NCBI GenBank assembly: GCA_049296795.1
Contig: JBAQTC010000037.1
Location: 1-64,000 of the forward strand
Length of the DNA stretch: 64,000 bases
Reading direction: 5' to 3'
Source of the DNA: CAXNKH01 sp049296795
Lineage (GTDB): Bacteria > Pseudomonadota > Gammaproteobacteria > Burkholderiales > Burkholderiaceae_C
In this document: piece after piece, positions 35,657-42,598 of the stretch
Layout of the letters: every line of letters starts with the position of its first letter
Position numbering within the stretch: position 1 is the stretch's first letter
The notes under the pieces: generated by a model
Told to the model about the DNA's origin: nothing
The model's input: only the letters and a program-made list of their open reading frames with translations
The model's database searches: none
Position numbers and translations under genes: made by a program

Positions 35657-36156
35657 GCTTGCTCCAGTCGGCGGACACTGGCCTGCAGCTCCGATCCAGC
35701 CAGGTTGGTCTCCGGCAAACCAGTCAGCAGCTCAATCCGATGCCGAATCGCCAGCAGGGTGGCGCGGAAAGCGGCATGGATTTTTTCTGCGGAACCGGTG
35801 CTTTCTGAAGGGTCGGAAAAACCCCAGTGGGCGCTGGCGGGCCCACCTGGCCAATAGGGACAGACTTCGTTGGCAGCGTTGTCGCACACCGTGATCACCA
35901 GGTCCATGGGCTGGGCGCTTGGCTGGCCGAATTCATCCCAGCTTTTGCTGCGCAGTTGGTTAGTGGCAATACCGGCTTCTTGTAGCACCCGTAGCGCCAT
36001 GGGATGGGGTTGCTGATTTTCACGTGGGCTGCTGCCAGCCGAATAAGCCAGAAAGCGGCCGGCGCCGATGTGATTGAGCAAGCCTTCAGCCAGAATGCTG
36101 CGCGCTGAGTTGTGGGTGCAAAGAAACAGTACGTTGATGGGACGGTGGGTTGTCAT
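35653..36156 (-). CDS. arsC: Arsenate reductase (thioredoxin-dependent, low-MW phosphatase fold)
   Basis: A 167-residue enzyme of the ArsC/Wzb fold. The phosphate loop is LCTHNSARSILAE (CX5RS), and the acidic loop VITVCDNAANEVCPYWPG gives the second redox Cys. The family reduces arsenate to arsenite. The ATG at 36156 fits the family beginning (MTTHRPINVLFLCTHNSARS); the frame continues to 36177. No arsR regulator lies in the adjacent 110 bases. Confidence 0.9.
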   Translation of the reverse strand: MTTHRPINVLFLCTHNSARSILAEGLLNHIGAGRFLAYSAGSSPRENQQPHPMALRVLQEAGIATNQLRSKSWDEFGQPSAQPMDLVITVCDNAANEVCPYWPGGPASAHWGFSDPSESTGSAEKIHAAFRATLLAIRHRIELLTGLPETNLAGSELQASVRRLEQA

Positions 36157-36305
36157 GTCAAGCAAATCAAGAGTCAAGAATTTCAGTATAAAGAATCAAT
36201 AAGTCAGCTTGGTGAAGGGCGTTGACACCTAGAGTCGAAAAGCCAGACAATGCAGCTTTGTGGCAGGTGTTGGTTTGACATGGTGTAGTTGTGAGGGGAT
36301 TCACT

Positions 36306-36821
36306 TTGAAACGTTTGTTGCTGTTGTTGATTTTCGCAGGATGGACGGTCGCTCCTGCGTGGGCAGTGGATACGAACTGGGGCGTCGTGCCGGTGGAGTC
36401 TGGACAATCCTACACGTTTGCGAGCTACGACACCAAAGGTAATTTTGCCGACCAGTATTCATTCACCGTGGCCGGCACGCAGGATATGTATGCAACGTTT
36501 TCGCTGACCGTGAGCTACGATGTCTGCAATAACGGATGCGGTAACCCCGAAACTTCCTACGGTATTTACCAGGCGAATGGCGGCCTGGTGACTATGGTCA
36601 GTGGCACTGGTGAAACTGTGTTGGCAGCTGGCGATTACGTATTCAAGGCGGCCGGCACCGGCATGGGCGGGGGCAATACGACGAGTTACGGTGGCTCGTT
36701 AACTGTCGCTCCCGTTCCCGAGCCCTCCGAGTGGGCGTTGATGGCAGTCGGTTCGACCTTTTTGCTGTGGGCCGTGCGGCGCCGACGTGCGCGTATGGCG
36801 TGGCCTGCTCTCGCTGTGTGA
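36306..36821 (+). CDS. PEP-CTERM sorting-domain protein (likely exosortase substrate)
   Basis: A 171-residue secreted protein. The signal peptide KRLLLLLIFAGWTVAPAWA ends near residue 20. The C-terminal sorting signal has VPEPSEW, a hydrophobic helix and a cluster RRRRAR. The middle is a Gly/Thr/Ser-rich beta domain with two close Cys (DVCNNGCGNP). The TTG at 36306 has GAGGGG upstream and starts exactly at the signal peptide; GTG 36291 is the alternative. The stop overlaps the next gene by four bases, which ties it to the exosortase genes. Confidence 0.82.
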   Translation: MKRLLLLLIFAGWTVAPAWAVDTNWGVVPVESGQSYTFASYDTKGNFADQYSFTVAGTQDMYATFSLTVSYDVCNNGCGNPETSYGIYQANGGLVTMVSGTGETVLAAGDYVFKAAGTGMGGGNTTSYGGSLTVAPVPEPSEWALMAVGSTFLLWAVRRRRARMAWPALAV

Positions 36822-37666
36822 AGTCTACGGTGCATTTTCATCGCGGTGTTGGCACAGTCGTATGCCGTGCGCTCGTTTTGGCGCTGGCACTGGCTGTTTT
36901 GGGCTGCGGCCAAGCGCCTTCACTGGATCGTTCACAGGTCGTGGCGCGGGTCAGCGGTGATGACATCTCAGTGCATCAGCTTCAATTCGCGCTGTCGCTA
37001 TCTCGTTCTGTGGTCGTTGCCGAGATTGACCGGCCTGCCATGATTGAAAAATTGATCGACCGGCAGTTGGCCGTGCAAAAAGCCAAGGCCTTGGGGCTGG
37101 AGCGTCAACCCGAAGTGATGATCCGCTTGGAAGAGGCCAGGCGGGACGTTCTTGCTGCGGCTTATGCCTACACGGTCAGCTCGGCGCAGACGGCGCCCAG
37201 CGAGGAAGAAGTTTCAAGTTACTATGCACAAAACCCGGCCCTTTTCGAAGCGCGCAAGCTCTATCTGGTGCGGGAAGTGGTTGTTCCCCATGGCAATCCG
37301 GGATTGGCTGCCATGCAGCAACGCCTGGACCGCAAGGAAGGGCTGGGCGATGCGTTGACCGTGTTGCGCATGCAAGGCGGCAGCTTTAGTGATCAAGTGG
37401 TCCACCGCGCGGCCGAGCAGTTGCCGCTCAACGTACTGGAGCAGCTGTCGCGCCTGAAGCTGGGCGATACCATTGCGTTCAGCTTTCCCAGGGGGCTGGT
37501 GGCCTACCAATTGCAACAGGTGCATGCTGCCCCCAAGTCACTGAAGACGACCCGGCCTGAGATTTTGGAGCATTTGAAGCGGGCCCGAGACGATCAGGCC
37601 GTGCGGCAAGCGGTCAGTGAACTGCGTCAAACTGCTCGGATAGAACGGCCCACCGCCACCCCGTGA
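36818..37666 (+). CDS. epsD: EpsD-like peptidyl-prolyl isomerase lipoprotein of an exosortase locus
   Basis: A protein of about 282 residues in the SurA-like/EpsD group. A lipobox LAVLGCGQAPS lies near residue 33, so it is probably an envelope lipoprotein. The body has the SurA_N-type helix with EKLIDRQLAVQKAKALGL and a parvulin-like end. GTG 36818 is chosen because it overlaps the PEP-CTERM stop as GTGA; longer in-frame starts lie inside that gene. EpsD proteins accompany exosortase B and exopolysaccharide export genes, but here only the exosortase is present. Confidence 0.8.
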   Translation: MKSTVHFHRGVGTVVCRALVLALALAVLGCGQAPSLDRSQVVARVSGDDISVHQLQFALSLSRSVVVAEIDRPAMIEKLIDRQLAVQKAKALGLERQPEVMIRLEEARRDVLAAAYAYTVSSAQTAPSEEEVSSYYAQNPALFEARKLYLVREVVVPHGNPGLAAMQQRLDRKEGLGDALTVLRMQGGSFSDQVVHRAAEQLPLNVLEQLSRLKLGDTIAFSFPRGLVAYQLQQVHAAPKSLKTTRPEILEHLKRARDDQAVRQAVSELRQTARIERPTATP

Positions 37667-39303
37667 TCGGTCTGCCCACCAGTTCCTTGCTTCGGCAGAT
37701 CTGCATCGACCGTTCTTGGGCCGGGCCAAACGGGCGGCTCACTCTGTTGGCGATCGCTTGGTTGGTTCTGCTGTGGCCGACCACCCAGCGCCTGGCCGGC
37801 GGCTTATGGAGCCATCCCGACCATGCCTATGCGCCCTGGTTGTCCGCTGTGGCCTTGCTGCTGTTTATCCTGCGCCTGCGGGTTGTGCACTGGCAGGCCG
37901 ATCTTGCACCGCGAGTTTGGGCTTGGATCCTGTTGCTGGTCGCTGGCGCAGCTTACATCTTGGGCCGCTCTCAGCATCTGGAGCAGTTGGAGTTGCTCGC
38001 CTGTGTCGGCCTCGCCGCGGCTGCCATCGGTCTGGCCGGGGGACGGTCGGCGTTGCGCAGCATGCGATTTCCGCTGCTTTTTTGGGCTTTTACCCTGCCT
38101 TTTCCGGCGTGGCTCACGGATCAAATGACTGCGCCGCTGCGACTGGTGCTGTCGGCGGGCGCCGAAGAGTTGCTTTACCTCTGGGGCTATCCGGTGGCCC
38201 GCAGCGGCGTCATCATTTTGCTCGGGCCCTACCGCCTCTTGGTTGAAGATGCCTGTTCGGGTCTGAATTCCCTGATCTTTCTGGCGGCACTGGGGCTGCT
38301 TTATATCTATCTGACAGGGCCCCGTCATGGTTGGCACCGCTGGATGCTGGTGGCTTCATTGCTGCCCTTGGCCCTGTTGGCCAATTTCGTCCGGATTCTG
38401 CTGCTCCTGCTGACTACTTACCACCTTGGTGACGCGGTCGCGCAGGGCCTGTGGCACGACCTCGCCGGCCTGATGCTATTTGTCACGGGTTTCGCGGCGC
38501 TTTATGGACTCGACAGTATCCTGACCAGACTGGATCGCCGGGCCCCTGAGTTCCGTTCTATCAGGCTTGAAACCCAGCAGGGCTCTTTCATGGCCATGGC
38601 GAGCGCATTGAGTATGAAGCGCACGATGGGTATTGCGGCCCTGTGGCTGGTTTTTGGTATCGGGGCGGCGTTGCTGGCACCCCAGCACCGATTGGCTGAA
38701 GTCGACCCGATGCCGAAACTCGAGCAGTTGGTCCCGCGGCAGCTGGGCGACTGGCGCCATGACGCCGAAGCCGACTCACGCTATATCCCGGTGGAGATGA
38801 CCGCCAACAACGACGGGCCCTACCAGCAGACGCTGGCCCGCACCTACACCAATGGGCAGGGCCAATCCGTTATGTTGGTGATCGCCTACGGGAGCCAGCA
38901 GCTAGGTGCTACGGTACAGGCACATCGACCTGAGGCCTGTTACAAGGCCGAAGGCTTTGTCTTGTTGCAAGCGCAAGATGCATCAATCAGGGTCGGTGAG
39001 CAGGTGCTGCCTGTGCGACAAATGCTGGCGCAAAAGCATAGCCGTCACGAAGCCGTTACCTATTGGATGACAATTGCCGGTGAGCCGACGCTCGCCGGAC
39101 TACCACGCAAGCTGGTACAGCTGCGCCATGGTCTGCAGGGCAATGTTCCCGATGGGGCATTGGTTCGAATTTCGAGTCTGAGACTTGAGGGGGTAGCGGC
39201 GTTCGAGCTGCACAAGTCTTTCGTCCAGGCGCTGCGCCAGGCTGTGCCGGATCGTTTGGGATTTCAAACGGGCTCGAAGACGGGAACAGTCCCCGGCGTG
39301 TGA
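37663..39303 (+). CDS. xrtB: Exosortase B fused to EpsI
   Basis: A 546-residue membrane protein. Residues about 1-315 form an exosortase with eight or more helices. The Cys of ACSGLN (Cys198), Arg of NFVRI (Arg244) and His of LWHDLAG (His265) make the predicted catalytic set. Residues about 320-546 form an EpsI domain with a further helix and the conserved Cys of HRPEACYKAEG (Cys426). EpsI is commonly a separate protein; here both are one chain. The GTG at 37663 overlaps the epsD stop (GTGA). It should cleave and process the PEP-CTERM tail. Confidence 0.88.
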   Translation: MIGLPTSSLLRQICIDRSWAGPNGRLTLLAIAWLVLLWPTTQRLAGGLWSHPDHAYAPWLSAVALLLFILRLRVVHWQADLAPRVWAWILLLVAGAAYILGRSQHLEQLELLACVGLAAAAIGLAGGRSALRSMRFPLLFWAFTLPFPAWLTDQMTAPLRLVLSAGAEELLYLWGYPVARSGVIILLGPYRLLVEDACSGLNSLIFLAALGLLYIYLTGPRHGWHRWMLVASLLPLALLANFVRILLLLLTTYHLGDAVAQGLWHDLAGLMLFVTGFAALYGLDSILTRLDRRAPEFRSIRLETQQGSFMAMASALSMKRTMGIAALWLVFGIGAALLAPQHRLAEVDPMPKLEQLVPRQLGDWRHDAEADSRYIPVEMTANNDGPYQQTLARTYTNGQGQSVMLVIAYGSQQLGATVQAHRPEACYKAEGFVLLQAQDASIRVGEQVLPVRQMLAQKHSRHEAVTYWMTIAGEPTLAGLPRKLVQLRHGLQGNVPDGALVRISSLRLEGVAAFELHKSFVQALRQAVPDRLGFQTGSKTGTVPGV

Positions 39304-39312
39304 GTAGAGCCC

Positions 39313-39387
39313 TGGCGCCCCCGACGGGAATCGAACCCATATCTAGCGCTTAGGAGGCGCTCGTTCTATCCATTGAACTACGGCGGC
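39313..39387 (-). tRNA. tRNA-Arg (anticodon CCU)
   Basis: Minus strand, 75 nt with an encoded CCA. The D-stem GTTC/GAAC, anticodon stem AGCGC/GCGCT with loop CTCCTAA (anticodon CCU), and T-arm TTCGATT fit a normal cloverleaf. The acceptor stem has one oddity: GCCGCCG pairs with CGGGGGC except for a G4-G69 mismatch. The first 18 nt lie within a 63-bp direct repeat bounding the island to the right. Confidence 0.9.
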
Positions 39388-39432
39388 AGAGCTGGCTATT
39401 CTATTTGCTCAGTAAGCGCATGGCCTGTTCCA
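39370..39432. repeat. Left 63-bp direct repeat of the tRNA-Arg island (putative att site)
   Basis: Identical to 44319-44381 at 62 of 63 positions (only 39423 G versus 44372 C). It contains the first 18 nt of the tRNA-Arg gene, the spacer and the 3' end of a VWA gene (minus strand: EQAMRLLSK then stop). It marks the left edge of a segment with a repeat-to-repeat offset of 4,949 bp. Confidence 0.88.
39398..39403 (-). promoter_or_regulatory. Possible -10 element of tRNA-Arg
   Basis: TAGAAT on the minus strand lies 10 bases before the tRNA 5' end. It falls within the direct repeat, so the tRNA keeps this element whichever copy is adjacent. A matching -35 is not clear. Confidence 0.35.
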
Positions 39433-39596
39433 TGCTGTTTCAGGCTCTCACCTCGTTGGAAAAATATGGCATGAGCGAGAAATCCCTACTCGTGATATGC
39501 TGAAATTCTTCAAAAACCCAAACTAAAACAAGAAATTTGGCTCTATGCGGTATAGCCAGGTAGTGGGAAGACAACAGGTCGAAGCGCGCGCGAGTT

Positions 39597-39611
39597 GGTC
39601 ATTTATTGACC
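39597..39611. promoter_or_regulatory. Small dyad upstream of the cysteine-cluster gene
   Basis: GGTCA-N5-TGACC forms a 5-bp symmetric site 34 bases before the chosen ATG. It might be an operator, but it is short. Confidence 0.25.
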
Positions 39612-39644
39612 GTGTTCGCTATTGCGTCGATGTTGGAGAAGTGC

Positions 39645-40073
39645 ATGCTTTTTGATCGCTGCGCTGAGTGCCGCTCATGCTGCCATATCGATGAAGGGTA
39701 TCCTGTTTTAGAGGTGACACTAACTGCTGCCGAGAAAAAAATCTATGGCAGTCTGTGTATCCAGACAAGTTGTCAGCATCTGGGCAATTCAGGCTGCACC
39801 TTGGGCGATGCCAAGCCGTTTAGTTGCCAGTTGTACCCGCTCTCGTTCAACCCGAAGACGAGTGCCTTTCTCTTCGACACCGATTGCCCTTTGATGCCCG
39901 AATATCAGTGGCAGTTACAGGACGAGAATAGCGAAGCGTCTGCGCATCTCGCACGGATGTCGGTAGAACTGCGGCGGTTGACCCAGGAAGACCCTGGTTT
40001 TCTGATCAAAAATTTCAAAATTGACTTGGGATATTTTGACCTGCAGCCACTCAAACCCAAGGCTTTAACTTAA
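39645..40073 (+). CDS. YkgJ-family cysteine-cluster protein
   Basis: A 142-residue protein with a metal-binding Cys pattern: CAECRSCC (6-13), Cys38, Cys43, Cys51 and Cys61, with the family block GDAKPFSCQLYPLSF. YkgJ/Fli B-type proteins of this kind are predicted to bind zinc or an iron-sulfur centre; their role is unclear. The ATG at 39645 has GGAGA at the right distance; an earlier TTG frame runs from 39606. It precedes the GNAT-like gene by 11 bases, so the two form an operon in the island. Confidence 0.78.
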   Translation: MLFDRCAECRSCCHIDEGYPVLEVTLTAAEKKIYGSLCIQTSCQHLGNSGCTLGDAKPFSCQLYPLSFNPKTSAFLFDTDCPLMPEYQWQLQDENSEASAHLARMSVELRRLTQEDPGFLIKNFKIDLGYFDLQPLKPKALT

Positions 40074-40084
40074 GACCAAGCGCC

Positions 40085-40963
40085 ATGAGAACCAACTTTC
40101 GTTTAATCGAAGGATTTTTTAACGAGGCTGCTGCCCCGCTGATGGACATGGGGATCCAGTCGTTGGCATATCAAAGCTGGACCGCTGACAACCTCTGCGT
40201 TGAGAGTTTTCATGAAGAGACCCAGTACTTCACCAGCCGCTGGGATGCGCTGTGCCCCTATATCGATGTCACACCCGAAATGCTGGCTCTCGCGCAAAAA
40301 CCCTTTATCGTCTATGCTTTGCCCCCTGAAGGCAATTTCGGTGTACCTATCAGTGATAACTATGGACTAGTCAACGCCGCAGACGAAGGTTTTTGGAGTG
40401 ATCCTTGGCGGGCGCGAAAGTTCCGTGAACTGGACAAACAATTCAGGCTTTTCCATCAGTCTGAGAAAGTCGTCCCGGGCAAGGACATTAGCATTGAATA
40501 CATTTTTGAAATTGGCGCCGAACATTTCAACGCTTATGATATCCATGCCAAGGAAATTGAGGGCTTCGTCGATTACATCCAAAAACTCGACGTCCTGATC
40601 TTGCAGGTTCATTCCGACAACGAGGATCTGGTACTTACCGATGTCTCGATCCTTCTTCCCGAGCGCAACCAAGTCTACGGCAGTTTTTGCCAATGGAACA
40701 CCGCTTACAAAAACCGATCACCTGGCATCTATGCCTGCCTCATGGCAGCACGTTGGACGGCAAAGAATGGCTATAAATATTACAATTTAGGCCCGGTCGG
40801 TGACTATGGCTACAAGTCATTGCTGGTGACCGACCTAGAGCCGATTTACGGCATCGCATTGACTGACCCAAGCCATCCGCTGGCGCTGGATCTAACTTCC
40901 CCACTTCATACCGACTTTAACCCGTTGGAGTGGAACCAGATTTACCGCGTTCCAGTCAAATGA
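40085..40963 (+). CDS. GNAT-fold protein resembling the C-terminal half of arginyl-tRNA-protein transferases
   Basis: A 292-residue soluble protein. The C-terminal part, about residues 185-275, follows the ATE/Bpt pattern: LTDVSILLPE, then VYGSFCQWN, SPGIYACLMAARWT, GYKYYNLGPVG and YGYKSLL, like the D-x-l, YxFYDP, SlGt, LYLGYYI and YK blocks of those enzymes. The N-terminal 110 residues do not match the ATE Cys-rich domain. It may thus transfer an aminoacyl group or acyl group, but this is an inference. It follows the cysteine-cluster gene by 11 bases and converges on the SET gene. I do not recognise an exact family. Confidence 0.6.
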   Translation: MRTNFRLIEGFFNEAAAPLMDMGIQSLAYQSWTADNLCVESFHEETQYFTSRWDALCPYIDVTPEMLALAQKPFIVYALPPEGNFGVPISDNYGLVNAADEGFWSDPWRARKFRELDKQFRLFHQSEKVVPGKDISIEYIFEIGAEHFNAYDIHAKEIEGFVDYIQKLDVLILQVHSDNEDLVLTDVSILLPERNQVYGSFCQWNTAYKNRSPGIYACLMAARWTAKNGYKYYNLGPVGDYGYKSLLVTDLEPIYGIALTDPSHPLALDLTSPLHTDFNPLEWNQIYRVPVK

Positions 40964-40973
40964 TGTTGTTGCA

Positions 40974-41396
40974 TTATTCGAAAATATGGGTGGCGCCGAA
41001 ATTCACGTCGTAATCCATCATCAGTTCTTCGCCGGACTTGATCGCCCGCAAGGTGATCAACTGGCCGTTTTTTTGGTATTGAACGTTTGGGGTTTTTGAG
41101 TGATTCAAATAGACCGCCATATTCATCGAATTGAGTCCGATCGAAGGAATCAGTACGGCATCGTCGTCATAATAGCAAAAAATCTCTATCTCCTTTCGCA
41201 CACTGCGCGGCAATGTCTTGATCTCCCCGGGAGAAAAGCGAACCTCTTCAAACTTCAGTCGAGACTTCATCGGGTTGAGGCCTTTCGCAATGGCTCGGAT
41301 CGCAAACACGCCAATGCCATGAACCGGCGACACCCCCAGATGACAATAAACATCTTGACTTAAGTGTTCTAATATTTTTTTCTTGGAATTAGACAT
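40974..41396 (-). CDS. Small SET-domain protein (putative lysine methyltransferase)
   Basis: A 140-residue protein that is nearly a SET domain alone. VHGIGVFAIRAIAKG (25-39) is the first SET block. MAVYLNHSKTPNVQYQ (93-108), with NHS, is the S-adenosylmethionine and knot motif. SGEELMMDYD (121-130) has the closing Glu and the conserved Tyr129. No Pre-SET or Post-SET Cys clusters are present. It should methylate a lysine, presumably on a protein or peptide. The target is unknown. It is convergent with the GNAT-like gene. Confidence 0.82.
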   Translation of the reverse strand: MSNSKKKILEHLSQDVYCHLGVSPVHGIGVFAIRAIAKGLNPMKSRLKFEEVRFSPGEIKTLPRSVRKEIEIFCYYDDDAVLIPSIGLNSMNMAVYLNHSKTPNVQYQKNGQLITLRAIKSGEELMMDYDVNFGATHIFE

Positions 41397-41664
41397 GGGG
41401 CTTGAGAATTTTGAGAGCTGTATTGGCTAGGCAGTGGCAAAACTGATTTTTATGCAAGTGGCGACATATTACAGCCATCATCCCTGTCATCCGCCGGATC
41501 GACTGCGACCCTCTGATCGAGGGATCCTCAAGCCCTCTACGTGTTGAGCGACAGGAGAAAGGCTGGCAAGGTGTCGTCTTGTCTCGGCCAAAGAAATCGA
41601 TCTAGCGAATTGGTCGCTTGGTCTAATCCCGCCAGAATTGGCGAATGTTTAGGGGAGCGAATCC

Positions 41665-42438
41665 ATGAAAAAATTGTTCACTAATGATTATTTCGTCAAA
41701 AAGGGGTTCCTCGGCACCGATCTTTGCGAGCGATGGGAAAAAAAAATCGTCGGTAATCTGGAGATATTTGGACCTGATGTCGAGCCGCAATATGGTCAGA
41801 TGGCTGCCTATTACGGCATGATCGAATCCGGCCTGAATGAAAGCTACTATCGTTTTGCTGAACAGCACAACAAATATTTGCTGAAAGAATTTCCTGAAGT
41901 TAAGGGAATAATCAAGACTCTCGGCGAACTCATTCTGGAGCGTTCCGGGCTCCAACCAGATGCACTGCCGGTGGTACCTCGCGACAAGAAATATTTTTTG
42001 ATGGCCGGCTTCAATCTGCAGCTAAAAACCTGGACTTTATACAATATCCACACCGATACTGAAGGGTTGCTTCAATATCCGGAAGCCATCTTCAACAAGG
42101 ACACTCGGGCTTATTCTTGCGTGATCTCGATTAAACGCACCGCCCAATATGTTAAAGAGCGTGGCGGTGATCTCGACATTTGGCAGGAGCGCTATCTTGC
42201 ACATGAGCTTGACGATTTCTACAAGTCAGACGGCTACGCAGCAAAATCACTTAAGAACCGCAAGAAGATTCCCTATGATGCTGGAAATCTGGTGGTTTTT
42301 GACAGCTTCATGCCGCATGTAGTCATCCCTTTCGACATCAATAAAAAGTCTGATCAGCGTATTTCCTTCGTGATTCATTTCAACTATCGTAAGCACACCG
42401 AGCGCAACCCCTTTCCTCACTTGGAATATTGGTATTGA
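41665..42438 (+). CDS. 2-oxoglutarate/Fe(II)-dependent oxygenase-like protein
   Basis: A 257-residue protein with the double-stranded-beta-helix iron site: HTD (His129, Asp131) in YNIHTDTEG, His218 in SFMPHVVIP and Arg232 in QRISF for 2-oxoglutarate. The presence of Asp argues for a hydroxylase rather than a halogenase, which would have Gly or Ala there. The ATG at 41665 has GGGGAG upstream. It is separated by 268 bases from the SET gene and reads away from it. The substrate is unknown; prolyl or lysyl hydroxylase-like chemistry is only an option. Confidence 0.78.
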   Translation: MKKLFTNDYFVKKGFLGTDLCERWEKKIVGNLEIFGPDVEPQYGQMAAYYGMIESGLNESYYRFAEQHNKYLLKEFPEVKGIIKTLGELILERSGLQPDALPVVPRDKKYFLMAGFNLQLKTWTLYNIHTDTEGLLQYPEAIFNKDTRAYSCVISIKRTAQYVKERGGDLDIWQERYLAHELDDFYKSDGYAAKSLKNRKKIPYDAGNLVVFDSFMPHVVIPFDINKKSDQRISFVIHFNYRKHTERNPFPHLEYWY

Positions 42439-42598
42439 TGGCCCCGTAGCGCCTGTTGCTTGAGAAGAGATAACAGACTGGAATGCCGAGTAGACTGGAA
42501 ATCGAAAGCAAGGCGTCCCACCTGGTGAATTGTTATAGATCAGCTCTAGCAGTGGCGGGAGGTTGCAGATCCTTAAGATTGGACAAAAAAGGCTCTTC

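Noticed and set aside
41452..41547. 31-codon open frame between the SET and oxygenase genes, considered as a precursor peptide
   Set aside because: No ribosome site before its ATG and no leader/core pattern; chance is as likely.
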